The translations under genes and the position numbers were made by a program. This document shows, one piece after another, positions 24,897 to 36,840 of a DNA stretch of 64,000 bases (within the stretch, counting starts at the first letter, position 1; each line of letters begins with the position of its first letter). Source of the DNA: Desmodus rotundus (lineage: Eukaryota; Chordata; Mammalia; Chiroptera; Phyllostomidae); contig NC_071387.1 in NCBI RefSeq assembly GCF_022682495.2, forward strand, positions 192,798,143-192,862,142, given 5' to 3'. The notes below the pieces were generated by a model. It was not told the DNA's origin. It saw nothing but the letters and a program-made list of their open reading frames with translations, and ran no database searches.

Positions 24897-25210
24897 ATAT
24901 CAGGCCCTCTCTGGGAAGCCTTCATCAGTGGCAGATTATGAAGGACAATAAAGGTCTAAATCTCTTGTCTCTACTTAAGACATCTAAGCAGGGCCATTGA
25001 GCTGCAGAGCTCCCTGTCGGCTCAGCTAGGTCTCCACTGATGCTGAACCTCCTGCAAACTTCATCTGACCAGTCCTTTTGCTCTCTTTCTTTTCCATGGG
25101 TTTTGATCTTAAAAGCCCACCCTAATAAACATTCTGTATGCTAATAAGAGTCTCAGAGTCAGCTTCCAGGGAATGTAACCTCCAATAATCAAACATCTGG
25201 AAAATTAGGT
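24897..25210 (+). mobile_element. probable LTR fragment, plus strand
   Basis: A GC-richer block contains CCACCCTAATAAACATTCTG, a good poly(A) signal context. It is followed by AGTCTCAGAGTCAGCTTCCAGGGA, which resembles the conserved 3' end of several old mammalian LTR families. The 5' boundary is blurred by the preceding L1 tail. Confidence 0.5.
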
Positions 25211-25293
25211 AGCAATTACACAGTAACCAGGTTGAATTAAATTGGGATCTTCTCCAAACACATTGTTTCCTTAGGTGACTCTCTCTTTCTATA

Positions 25294-25322
25294 CGTGTGT
25301 GTATGTGTGTGTGTGTGTGTAT
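25294..25322 (+). repeat. (TG)n microsatellite
   Basis: About 14 TG units with interruptions, ending in TATATC. Confidence 0.95.
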
Positions 25323-25339
25323 ATCTGTCTTATATTATG

Positions 25340-25470
25340 GAAATTTCAGTCTGTATCCTGGTTCTACAACACTTAATGAATTGTGTAGACTGGGAGAAAC
25401 TATATAGCTTGTGTAAGTCTCAAAATGCTTAACTTTAAATGATTATAATAATAAGTGCTAATTTTATTGG
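25340..25470 (+). mobile_element. MIR SINE, plus strand
   Basis: It matches the MIR core: TATCCTGGTTCTACAACACTTA, TGTGTAGACTGGGAGAAACTA, AGTCTCAAAATGCTTAAC and GATTATAATAATAAGTGC. These follow the consensus order of tRNA-like end, core and 3' region with strong divergence. Confidence 0.65.
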
Positions 25471-28205
25471 ACTTAAAAGTCAGTGTGAAGAATCATGTTA
25501 ATCACTAAATATCCTTCCTGAAACACTCATCATTGATTTGCTATTTTTTTCTAAAATTATATGAGAATGCATTTTAACACAGAACCAGACTACAGTAATA
25601 ATCATAGAGGTAGGTAAGTCATAACAGGGTGTGATATTTTCTAACAGGCTATTTCCTTAGAAGAATATATGTATATGAATACATGTAGAACTATAGTTCA
25701 AATAAATCCTTTACCCGTATTACAGTTTAATTATGCTCTTGAAGAAGACTTGATTTGTAATAAGCTTCCTAAAAGAGAATAAAACAATACTTATGACTTC
25801 GAGTTGGGTCATGTATACAGATATTAAGCTTCAGGAAATTGGCTCCTGGAATGACTTTTTATTCCCTCTGCCTTATTCACAATTGAGGGGGAAGAAACTA
25901 AATGAATGTGGGAGAATAATTAGATATAACGTCAGCAGATTCTTTGTGCTGCTTCAAAAAATAAAAGAGAGGAATTTGGGGTGGGGATTAGAGTATGTAG
26001 TAAAATTTTAGGTCAGTGGGGTTACCATATGCTTCTTTTTGATCAGAAACATATTTCCTTTGATTTTTGATAGTTGGAAGATTTTGCATATCACTGGAAA
26101 AGGACATTGTGCCATTTTACACTTTAAAATACATCTGGGTGACCTAAGGCAAGCTATTATAAATCATGAAGCAAGTCAGGTTTATTGAATATCAGATTTC
26201 CATTAAATCAGATTCATACACAAAGAGACAGTTCAAATTGTAATTGAAGTTGTCAGTTTTCATTCATCTTATAGAGGATTATTCCAGCTGCACATTACTC
26301 ATTTTTTTGTAGTTTGAGTCAATTTATCTGAGTCTGTTTGCTGTAAGAACATGAAAAAGGACAAGTTGAAGTTTCTTGTTATTGTTGTTAATTCTAACAC
26401 ACTAGTAATTTTCTCATCACAAATATGATACTTTTACTTCATTCAAAAAATAAGTAAAATATAATTCCATTTTATGTTTCACTTATAATCCATATAAAAA
26501 GACAGTCAATAAAAGTGATGAGCCATAACAATTTAAAATGTAGAAAATGCCAGCTCCACAGGAACTGTCTGAAAAATAAATTATTTTCAAATTGAGAAAT
26601 TTTTAGTAAGGCACAATGGGAATTATTAAAGTGATTGAATGATTTCTAATGAATACCAGTCAATTTTTATTCTGACAAATTCAGGCTTCCTGTGAAGTAA
26701 ATATAACAAGTTTGAAGTTGCTAAGAAAAAAGTTGTGAGGGTTTTTAAAAATAGATCTTAAAAAAAGCAATTGAAGAAAAATTTTCTTATTTTTACCAAT
26801 TTCTAAGTTATATCACTTCCATAAACCTCATAAAAGTTGCACTTAATATTGTCATTAAAAGACATGCTATTTTGTACTATTCTAATTACATGTAATTTGT
26901 GCATGCAACACGAGCTTTTTAAATGCTACCTCAATTAGTCTCATAAAAAATAGTATGAATGTAATAACTGAATTATAAACTTAACTATGGAATTCAAAGA
27001 CACTCAGTTCTTGTGCAGTGCAGGCATAAAAGTATACAAATATTTTACTTGTTTTCCTTTTATTTTTGTCTTTTGAATAATTTTCACTTTGTATTAACAC
27101 ATATTTCACATGAAGGCTGACTTTAATGTGTAGCATTTTTTCAAAGTCTCAGAATCTCAGAGGCCATTCAAATCATGCATATTCCCTGCCAGTTTATGGA
27201 ACGTAAGATCCCATAGTGTAAACACTAACATGTTATGTCCATCTCAGTCAGTATTCTTGATGCTCTGGATATACGTGCATTCCTCGTCTTCTATCTACTT
27301 ATCTATCTGTTATGTACATCACTCGCTCATTTATTTATTCATTTGTATGGATTTATTTGTTCATTCTCTAAGTATTAAGTCTTCATTTTGCACCAGGTGC
27401 TATGCTAAACCCTGGGATCTCATTTGATTGTTTATAAATACTTTTTGTCCTTCTGGTTTACCTCCAGCTGTGGAGATAAACAAATGCAAATCCATGCTCT
27501 CCAGTGAATATAAAGGTCTACCTACTGTGACATAAAATCCTATGTTGAGAAGAACATTCAAGAGTTTAATCTGATCGGGTCTAAAGGAATCAGGGAAATG
27601 CTTTGTTTTTGAGTTGTGAAAACTGGCAGGCACTAACTAGGTAAAATATGAGAAAAGGGGCAAAGTTAAAATAAAATACATTTACAATAGGGGGCAATAT
27701 ATCTGCAAAGATCCTGAGGATAGAGTCACTGACTTTAGAAGGCTAAATAAGTTGATTTGCATGAGATCAAGTGGAAGAAATAGGGAGGATCCTACTCATT
27801 TCAAAATGTTATTTCTATAGTTTTCTTCATATACATTTTTGTACTATTGCTCCATAAGTTATTTAGTTTATGTTCTATTATTACTGTTTAACATGATTTT
27901 TTAAATAAATAACTTATGTCTTTACCGATACCTTGATGAATTTCATATTGATTCTCATTGTATTTTAGTTGATTCCCTTAAACTTTCCAAGTATGAAAAT
28001 ATATATTTAATAAAATACAATATTTTTGCCTTCTTATCTTAAAAATATAAATGGAAAGCTAGAAAGAGATGTATTCTCTCTTCTTCCCTTTAATTACATT
28101 TGTGATAATTTCAAAACTTTATTAGTGATAATGGTGATAAAAATTGTATTATCTTGTATTGTCCCTAATTTAACTGAAGATCTTTTTAAAAGTAAACCAT
28201 AGTTA
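25471..28205. other. no recognised gene
   Basis: AT-rich, stop-dense. A degenerate TATC/ATTT repeat lies at 27288-27345. A phrase at 27390-27425 (CACCAGGTGCTATGCTAAACCCTGGG) resembles the L2/MIR 3' end on the minus strand but is too short to claim. Confidence 0.35.
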
Positions 28206-28207
28206 AT

Positions 28208-28299
28208 TTTATTTAACAAACTCTTATTTAGCATGTCTTATGCCAGGCACTGCAATACAGGGAAACAGAGCAAAAATCCCTGTCTCCTGGGGCTTATAT
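28208..28299 (-). mobile_element. L2 LINE 3' end, minus strand
   Basis: On the plus strand it reads ATTTAACAAACTCTTATTTAGCA, TGCCAGGCACTGCAATACAGG and CAAAAATCCCTGTCTCCTGGGG. This is the reverse complement of the L2 3'UTR end (CAGGGACTTTG...TGCCTGGCACATAGTAGG...AATAAATATTTGTTGAA). Confidence 0.75.
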
Positions 28300-28352
28300 T
28301 GTGTGTGTGACTATATATAAATATTATATATGTGTGTGTGTTTATATATATT
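28300..28352. repeat. TG/TA low-complexity tract
   Basis: Alternating GTGTGTGTG, TATATATA and TGTGTGTGTG blocks, directly abutting the L2 fragment. Confidence 0.85.
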
Positions 28353-29629
28353 TAATCAGTTTTCCTGTTTAGCATTCTTCTATAAGGGCTAAATCAACTG
28401 AGGGTAGTAGGTACTAAATATCTATCAAGAAAGCAAAGCGAGAATATATTTTTTATAACATAGGTCACTGCTTAACATAAGATCATATAAAAGAAAATGA
28501 ACATTTTACTGATCAGACTAACATAAGTACTAAACTTTGTTAATGTACAAGTGTATGAGGATAACTGGGAAGCATTCTGTCCTCATCATAGGTGAATGTA
28601 TATCCTCTACTTCAAGGAAAGCCAAAGAGGGGATTTTGGAACTTCTGAGAACTAATGAAATTGCCCATGTAACATGTACCTCTAGAAGTTCTGGCGGGGT
28701 GGGCATTGGGATGAAGGTTGTTGGTATACGCATGAGGCATTTTCATTGTTTATTCAGGAATCCGCCTCCAATGTTGGAGATCTCACAGTGATCTTTTTTT
28801 TTTTTTTAGAACAGTGATTAAGTCTTAAGTTTACACTCATATTTTTTCTCCAACCTTAGCCTTAAAGATGTGCTTTCAAGTGTCTTCTATTGACATCATT
28901 TTCCTCATCCAGGTGGGCTTCTTGGACAGAAGCTGGACCAACTCAAAGCCAGTTTTCTCTCCTGCTTATGACCCATACTTGATCCATAGCAAACTCTGAC
29001 CCATATTCTCATGCAAAACTCCCCGTGAGTCCTGGCCACCCTGGATACAGCCACCTCTCTGGTGCTATGGCAACAGCGTAACAGCAGCTCCATTGCATTC
29101 CTCAGACATGAATCAGGCACTGTCCTCTGTGTCCCTCGGTCTCCAGGAGAAATATATTTTGTCCTCTGAACCGTACACCTTTTCCCTTACCACTTTCACT
29201 GCTAAAATTTCCCAATGTTTTCTTGGTCTCTCCAAACTCTATAATGGACTGGAGTTAGAAAGTCAGACAAAGATAAAAATCTGTCTTGGACGTGTACTTT
29301 GCAAGCTTGCATAGCGGTTACATAGCTCACATTAAATAATGGCATGCAAACTAAGTTTGGTCTCTTCCAGACCAAACCATTCCTGGCACTGTGATTTGTA
29401 GCAAGTTTTAAATATATTAATCTTTTCTGAACTTTCTTTATCATCATCTTAACAACTCCATAGAGAGTAGTAGTTCACCTGCTTGATATATGCCAAATCT
29501 CTTGGGAGTTCCTTACTTCAAATATAAGCAAGGTCACAGAAAGAGTCTAGCTAGTTTAAAAGCTCCTTAGATAATTTCCCTTTGATGGTCTCAGGTTTAA
29601 GAGGCCATTTTCCATTTTTCTTTGTAGAA
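28353..29629. other. no recognised gene
   Basis: It contains a run of about 15 T at 28794-28809 and a slightly GC-richer stretch at 28900-29130. No frame or repeat could be assigned. Confidence 0.4.
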
Positions 29630-29850
29630 AATATATATTTATGTCCTTCCTAACCCTGTAGTGCTATACTTAAAATCTTCATTTAATATTACTAATCAGC
29701 ATCTGATTATTTTATCCATTTCTTACTTGTTCACTAATTCTCTCTCAGTTGACTGTGAGCAATGACTTTTTAATGCCTAGCACAGGGTGTGATGTATGGT
29801 AAGCATCCACTAGGTAATTTCTGAGCAAATAAATTGTTGATAAATGACTA
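29630..29850 (+). mobile_element. L2 LINE 3' end, plus strand
   Basis: It follows the L2 3'UTR order: CATTTCTTACTTGTTCACTAATT, GACTGTGAGCAATGACTTTTTAATGCC, TAGCACAGGGTGTGATGTATGGTAAGCA and TGAGCAAATAAATTG. Divergent but collinear. Confidence 0.7.
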
Positions 29851-30983
29851 AGTAACATAATTCATTATACTAATATTACACTTTAACATATTGAACTATC
29901 CTAATATTGCACTCGCTTTTCTACATTTTCATTATTAACACTGAGAATTTTCTCAAAACTGTTTTTGTTTTTACCCACAATTAAATACTATAAATAGAGT
30001 CTTAAAACTGATCATTGTTGATTCAATACATGTTTTTATGATTGTAGATATATGTTTCCGAGAAGCTTCAGTAACAGACTGTTAATTTTTTCACAATTTG
30101 GGAGGTAAAAAAATGTTACCAAGCTATTTTTTCATTTTAGCTATTTGGGTGCTAGCAGAGTATATGTATTTTTCTTTGTTTTGGTTTTTTTATTTGCTTC
30201 CTATATAATCACTTTAAAGTTTTTTTCTTGTTAACTGAGTTTTCATGATTTTCGTTGATTTTTTATATTAGGATACTTGTATTTTATGTATTATTTGTAT
30301 GCATTAGTAATATGTATGCCAGCTGTATATATGTTCTAAATTATTTTTCAATTATTGTAAAATTCTCATTTTTATGATAAACTTAAGTTACAAAAGTAAT
30401 AATATTTAAGGCAATCAATTCTTAATATTTTGTCTTTTAGTATCCTGAAAAAGCCCTTCTTAGCAATATATTTAACTAACGTCAAATTCTCTATTATATA
30501 CGTTTTCCTTAACTCTTATTTAAATATTTCTTCTAATCGGCATATCCTTGTTACATACTATTGGTTTGTAAGTGAATTTAAATTAAAACAAAAGGAGTAC
30601 ACACACGTGAAGTTGGTGTACTCATACAGTTTTATTCACCTTCTTTAAGCTGATCTGTTTTTCATCATTCTCATGAGAGTTCAGGCAGATAGTTTAGGGT
30701 ATAGTCACCTTTTCTGTACAACAACACTCACATATTATTTTGAGATACGAGGCCACATACTACATTGGCTCATAACACATTGTTTTGAGTGTATAGTTAA
30801 TTGACTACCCGTCGATCTGTTTTTTTCTGTGCAGTACCTTACTTGAGACAATATATGCACAATGCCTCTGTTATTAAAAGCAAGAATGGCTCCATAGTGT
30901 AACTAGATTTGTGAAAAAAGTCTGATTGATTAATTATGCAAAATTTCATCCTGCAACAGTGATTAGTAAGTGCCGAGCAATGT
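29851..30983. other. no recognised gene
   Basis: Very AT-rich; nothing supported. Confidence 0.4.
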
Positions 30984-31010
30984 TGTGTGTGTGTGTGTGT
31001 GTGTGTGTGT
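30984..31010 (+). repeat. (GT)n microsatellite
   Basis: About 13 uninterrupted GT units. Confidence 0.97.
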
Positions 31011-31229
31011 CTGGGAAACATAATTGTGAAAGCCTTTGTGAAGTTCAGATTCTAGCAGAATTTGAGCTAGTGTGGACTTAGTATCCTTGTGCAGCCACCA
31101 CTAAACAAATGTTTAGTGACTAAGTTACTAATGTGTGAGTGAATTAAAGGTATTTTCCTTATGAAGTTCAAATGTAGGATGAAAAAGACATAAGTAACTG
31201 TTTACTACAAAACTAGATAGTAGCTGTAA

Positions 31230-31385
31230 AAGAGGTGCAGCCAGGTACAGAAAAGAGTCATACTTAAGTCAGCCAAGCAAATGACCTAGGAAAGCTTCCC
31301 TGGCAGAAGTGACATTAAGATGCGTTTTTCAGAATATAAACTTTTCATTTCTGGAGAGAGAGTTGAAGAAAGCAATTTTACATGT
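31230..31385 (-). mobile_element. possible L2 fragment, minus strand
   Basis: The sequence GACCTAGGAAAGCTTCCCTGGCAGAAGTGACATTAAGATGCG resembles the antisense L2 phrase for 'GGAAGGCCTCTCTGAGGAGGTGACATTTAAG'. Only this part aligns convincingly. Confidence 0.45.
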
Positions 31386-34111
31386 GAGGAAAGGCATATT
31401 GTCGTGGACAAAATGGGCCATACAGAAGCACGAAGATCATGTTAGCATATGGGAATAAAGTATGCACCCATCCCTTCAAGTAACTCTTTTTATCTCCTTC
31501 AATATATATAGTCCCACCTACATCTTAACTTCCCAATATCTGCAGAAAAATTTCATTGTGTATGCACAATACACTGAAAAACAGTTTTCATTTTATTAAA
31601 CAAATTCCTTATTCTAAAAATTACTTTTAGTAAATAATAGCCCCTGAATATTTGGAAAGCTTGAGTGAGAGAGCAATTTCCAGTGTCAATTCCAAATATA
31701 AAATGGCATTTTGGAGATATTTCTCATGTGTTTATATTTTCCAAGTCACAGAGGAATTTGCATTTTCACACGTAAACCAGACATAAGAACTTTTTCCACT
31801 TGTAGAAAGTGGTGAAAGACATTCCAAAGAAAAACAGAGAAGAACTGTAGAGTTTGAACTGCTTAGCCATTTGAACGCTGTCGATTAACCCCGTGTCATC
31901 AGAATAATCAGAATATGGAGTGGGTATAAGATGTAGTAGGCATCTGGAAAAAGAAATCTAGAGCAGATTGTAAGGGGAAAATTTTGGCAGACTGTTACAT
32001 TTGTTTTAGAGCTAAAATCTGAGTAAATTAAAACGCTAAGTAGCAAAGGTCCTGATTAGCAGTACTGTCTGGGAAATGAGCATTTGATAAAAGAGATAAA
32101 ATAGTTGAGCTTATGTTTCTCCCAGACTCCGAGGTAACAGCCCTGGGGTACATGCACTAAGGAAGTGTGGGCATCATTCAGATTGAGAGCAGTAGATGTG
32201 AGAATGGAAAGCTCTGAACTCTGTTAAAATTGGGACTGCTGTACTTGGCAATCAGGTTGAACTGTTATTAGTAATCTCAACCCTATAGGTCACATGCTTT
32301 CTTTTGGTATGTGCGTACTTTGACAACACTAAATTTTTAATTGGACATCAAGCCAAATTTAATTGAGAATAGATTCTTAAACCAATTTAACTTGGATCTC
32401 ATTATATTTATATGTATACATATGAATAAACATGAGTTTATATCCAGAACAGCAGTCAGAATAATATTTTAGATAATTTTTACTCTTTGTAATAACCTGC
32501 AAGTAAAAGAAAATTAGATGTATAATGCAATTTCTAAATTATGCTAGAGTAGAAGTTCTTATACAAATGATGGAAAGAAAAATTCCTAAGGTGTAAGAAA
32601 TGAGACAAAAAAACTACAGTTATTTCTTAAGCTGATAATTCATTTTGGATTTCTTGACTCAGACTGCAGACATTCCAATTTTTCAGATTGATGAATTGGA
32701 AAAGAAATAGGATTAATTATAGAATAGAAGCAATGTTTTTTAAAGAAATGTAACCAAAAGAAGGGACATTATACATTTGCAAAAATGTACATTTTATATG
32801 TATCTGATAGAATACTTATTTTTAATGGTTAAAGTTGTAATCTAAATACAATACATTCTAAAATATTTTACAGTTTAAAATAAATGTAGAGTTATTATTT
32901 AATTTTATTTCTTGTGCAAATAAGAATAACAAAAACTTTCTAAGAAAAGCTTCTCAAGGAATAGCAGTTAGGAATAATGAGAAGAAATTTAGAGTAGTGT
33001 AATTAAGGCCAACGATGTGTTGGTGAGAACTAGTGGGTACGTGTCTGGGTTGTCAGAGAAAGTGAAGGAACATCCTCCCACAGGTCATATAATGGCAAAG
33101 CAGACACTACACTTAAAGGGCTTATTAGAAATAGTTTTCTTCTACTTGCAAAGAAATGGACTCAATGGTCTGAGTCCCACACTTGTTCCCTTATCTTCAA
33201 TGAACCTAGACTCATAAAGTATGATTTACCATTTCCTTAAAGATTCAAAGAACTGAAAGAATTCTTAGAACTCCAATAATCAAAAATGATTACCTTTCCC
33301 CTTTATATCCACTATTTGATATATCACAATATTACTCAAACACTTATTTAATTACTGTTTCTGAATATGAGAAAATATTTAAATACATAGTTTGAAAAAC
33401 CAATAATGGAAAATATGTCCAATATAATTTCAGATGTTCACCTAGGAAGGTTGTACCTTTTGTTATATATTGAGGCTTGTACATTCTAAAATGCCTCTGA
33501 TTAATTTTAAAACAGTATTCCAGAGTCCTGCTGAATGCTACCTTGTCTCTTTGTGACAGGAATAGAAGCCACCTGCAAATTGTGAGGTGAGAAGTCCTCA
33601 GAATTAGCCAAAAGCTGGTAAGAAAGAGCAGAAAGATTTAAAAGAAAAGAAGGTGATTTCTTCTTAAATTAGATAGGTTTTTTTTCTTACTATATCATCT
33701 GATTGATAGTTTTCTTTAGTTGAACTCTGAAACAACCTGATACATTGTTTTCCTCTTTTAAGCAACAACTACGTAAGTGTAGAAAACACAAGCTTGCTTT
33801 TAAAAGAGCTTTAAAAAACACACTTTTAAAAAATTTACTTCTTGCAGGTGATGACTTAACTTTTTTCTCCATTAGATTGACCCTGTTGATCAAACTAAAC
33901 TACTAGCCAGTTTTTGTCTGATGCATAGAAAAAAATGTAAAAAAAATTACTTCAAAATTTAAAAATTACATAACATTCTCATTAAATAAAGATGAAATCC
34001 ATCTCATTAAATTGGTATATAACATCTTAGAGTCATAATTATAAGAATCTGACAAATGAGTACGGGGTAATATTAGCAGATACACTTTTTTTGGCAGCAT
34101 GAGTTTTCTTT
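31386..34111. other. no recognised gene
   Basis: AT-rich and stop-dense, without recognisable exons, RNA genes or repeats. Confidence 0.4.
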
Positions 34112-34409
34112 CTTTTGTAATTATTTTATTGTTGTTCAAGTACAGTTGTCTGCATTTACTCACCCCACACCCCCCCACCCCAGCCATCCCCACCTCCCTC
34201 CCCTGATTCCACCTCTCTTGGTTTTGTCCATGTGTCCTTTATAGTTGTTCCTAAAAACCCTTCTTCCCTTCCCCCCCATTTTCCCCTCCCACCTCCCATC
34301 TTGTTACTGTCCATTTGTTCTTAATTTCAATGTCTCTGGTTATATTTTGCTTGCTTGTTTGTTTTGTTGATTAGGTTCCACTTAAAGGTGAGATCATATG
34401 ATAGTTTAT
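34112..34409 (-). mobile_element. L1 3' end, minus strand
   Basis: The plus strand reads TTATTTTATTGTTGTTCAAGTACAGTTGTCTGC. It is followed by a C-rich tract, TTTTGTCCATGTGTCCTTTATAG and TAGGTTCCACTTAAAGGTGAGATCATATGAT. This is the reverse complement of the L1 3'UTR with its G-rich polypurine tract and ACAACTGTACTTGAACAACAATAAAA terminus. It is 5'-truncated to about 300 bases. Confidence 0.85.
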
Positions 34410-34927
34410 GAACCAAAGTTCATAACTCCATAGAAAAATGTGTTTTAAAGTTATGGAAGTTCTCCATAAGAATTTTATATAAAACTATGCATTCATTTTT
34501 GAAAATTAAATAATAATAGTCTCTCCTTGTACCTCTGATTAAATACACTAAGATGTTATTGACATGCAACTTCAGCGATTTTGTTTCTTTGCTTGATTTT
34601 GGTTTTCATTTAAGATAAGGTTGAGGATATGTAGTTTTACTTCAGTTGTCTCAAGCTAATTAAGATAAACAGATTGAAAAGAAAACAGATTTAAAACTAT
34701 AGGCTTAAATTATCATTTAGCAGGAAGTACCAACTTCCTAGAAGCTGAAATGGAGCCTTGTGATCACTGGAGTTAGAGATGACAGCCCAGTTGTGAAGAT
34801 TTAACTTCGTTCACAAAAAATAAAAGAAATAACAGTTCAGTGTCACTTTTGAATCCTCTAGATAATTATTATATATAATTGTTAAATTATATGTACTTAT
34901 CAAACAGGCCCTGAAGTAATTATATAA
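34410..34927. other. no recognised gene
   Basis: AT-rich, nothing supported. Confidence 0.4.
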
Positions 34928-35850
34928 TTGAGGATTCAAACAAAATTTCCAGAATTCCCAAGGAAAAAAAATGCTACATTGAGAAGTTACAAAAATTATG
35001 ACTATAGAAGAATACACAACTTTAACGTAGACAATAAAGACAATGAAATTGTTAAAGATGTTGCTTACTTTGGTTCAATCAGTAATTCAGAGGGAGAAGG
35101 TAATGACTAAATCAACAGAAGGCTGAGACTCCGTTCAGGAAAGATCACTAAGAGGAAAGATGCGTCATGAGACACCGAATTACTATGTGGATGCACAAGT
35201 TGAAAAGTGAAGAAGGCTGTAAGGAAAAAAAATTGGTTCATGCCTTGACCATGTGGCTCAGTTGGTTGTGCGTTATCCTGCAAAGCAAAACATTGCCAGT
35301 CTGATTCCTGGTCAGGCCTCATGCCCCTGTTGCAGGTTTGGTCCCATTGGCACAGATATGAGAGGCAACCTACAGATGTTTCCTTCTCACATCAACATTT
35401 TCCCCTTCTCTTTCTCTTTGCCTTCCCCTCTCTCTAAAAATAAATAAATAAAATCTTTAAAAAATGACTCATTTGAAAAATAGTGTTAGAGGAGAGTCCT
35501 ACAAATACCCTGGATCAGCAGGAAAATGAACAAGCAGGACTTAAGAGCAAATAAAACCTGAATCATCGCTGGAGGCAAAAATGACAAAACTGAAGCTGTA
35601 CTATTTGGGGCACATCTTGAAAAGTCTGGGTTCTTTGGAACAGACAGTAATGCTGGCAACAACAGAAGGCAGCAGGAAAAGAGGAAAACTGCATAGGAGA
35701 TGGAGTGACTCTATAGAAGTTGTGATAGGCGTGCGTCTACAGGAGCAGAGCAGGGCTGCTGAGGACAAGGCATTGCAGACACCAGGCATTCATGTGGCCT
35801 CCAGGAGGTGGAGCCAGCAAAAGAGAACAGAACACACAACAAAGTGCTAA
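34928..35850 (+). pseudogene. decayed RTE/BovB-type LINE reverse-transcriptase C-terminus, split by a Ves SINE
   Basis: Conceptual translation of 35050-35160 gives VAYFGSISNSEGEGND, a stop, then INRRLRLRSGK. This is the 'YLGS-I-DG---EI-RRL-LGR' signature at the C-terminal side of RTE-clade reverse transcriptases. After the SINE, 35490-35850 gives RRVLQIPWISRKMNKQ, then PESSLEAKMTKLKLYYLGHI, a SLEQTVMLATTEGSRKRGK segment and a W-containing tail. This parallels the 'R-LLRVPWTARRSN...SLEG-M-KLKLQYFGHLMR...SLEKTLMLG-IEGRRRRGR' region of BovB-like elements. Stops and frame changes occur. The catalytic RT and endonuclease parts are absent. The last 89 codons (35581-35847) are still open, probably by chance. 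The BovB-like comparison is from memory. Confidence 0.75.
35241..35464 (+). mobile_element. Ves SINE (copy 3), inside the RTE relic
   Basis: A diverged copy: TGCCTTGACCATGTGGCTCAG head, GTCTGATTCCTGGTCAGG box-B region, TGAGAGGCAACC, CATCAACATTTTCCCC and a CTCTCTAAAAATAAATAAATAAAATC tail. It interrupts the LINE-derived reading, so it is younger than that element. No clean target-site duplication is visible. Confidence 0.92.
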
Positions 35851-35878
35851 GCTTTCTCAGACTATTAGATTGATTTCT

Positions 35879-36102
35879 GGTTTTTTTAAATATTTTTTAA
35901 TTAATTAATTTATTTATTTTTAGAGAGAGGGGAAAGGAAGGGGAAAGAGAGAGAAAGAAACATCAATGTGTGATTGTCTCTCCCATATCCCCCACCAGGG
36001 ACCTGGCCCACAACCCAGTAATGTGCCCAGACTGGGATTTGAACTGGTGACCCTTTGGTTCACAGGCCCATGCTCAATCCACTGAGCTATACTGGCCAGG
36101 GC
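35879..36102 (-). mobile_element. Ves SINE (copy 4)
   Basis: On the plus strand it runs from a TTAATTTATTTATTTTTAGAGAGAG start through GAAACATCAATGTGTGATTG, CCACCAGGGACCTGGCCC and GGATTTGAACTGGTGACCC to TACTGGCCAGGGC. This is the reverse complement of the full SINE. An exact 13-base target-site duplication, TAGATTGATTTCT, is at 35866-35878 and 36103-36115. Confidence 0.96.
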
Positions 36103-36115
36103 TAGATTGATTTCT

Positions 36116-36629
36116 TTCATTCAGTGGTGCTTTTTTTCTTTTTCATTTTAAAATAATTAACAGACAAGTGAAGTGAGACATAATACAGAGTGTATTTAGA
36201 AATAAAATTAATATTTTCTAACATGGTATAAACAAAATTTTAATTTAATTTAGCTGTTTTAAAAGCTTGAGCAGTAGTAAAACACTGTTTTTCTATTCTC
36301 ATAAAGTATAATTATCATCATCAGGAACAAATGAATTTACTTCTTGTAATTTACATACATTTTTATCAGATCATAATTGTTAAGATCTCATAACAAAATA
36401 TAAAGTTAGAATGCTAAAAACCCTAATATATAGCCTATATAGCATCATCAATTATTTAACTAGGTAACGTATTTATGAGCCCCCTATAAATTTATGAAAA
36501 TATAAATAATTTTATAAATATACCAATAAAATAATTTGTTCTTCATTTCACACAAGAATGTTTATTTTACATATAGAGTTGATAATTTAAATAACATTTC
36601 AAAAAACCTTAAAAATGAAGGTATCCTTT
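36116..36629. other. no recognised gene
   Basis: AT-rich spacer between two Ves copies. Confidence 0.4.
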
Positions 36630-36840
36630 GCCCTCATCAGTGTGGCCCAGTTGGTCGGAGCATCGTTCCGTAAACTAAAAGGTGGCTGGTTTGATTCTTG
36701 CTCAGGGCACATGCCTGAGCAATGTGTTGAGTCCCAGCCTTGGGCATTTGGTAGAGGCAACTGTTTGACATTTTCCCCTAGCATAGATGTTTCTCCCCTT
36801 CTCACTCCTTCCCTTCCCCCTCTCTCTAAAATCAGTAAGT
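36630..36840 (+). mobile_element. Ves SINE (copy 5)
   Basis: GCCCTCATCAGTGTGGCCCAG head, TGGTTTGATTCTTGCTCAGGG, CAATGTGTTGAGTCCCAGCC, GTAGAGGCAAC and a CTCTCTAAAATCAGTAAGTA end with little A-tail left. This is one of the more diverged copies, and target duplications are not recognisable. Confidence 0.9.
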
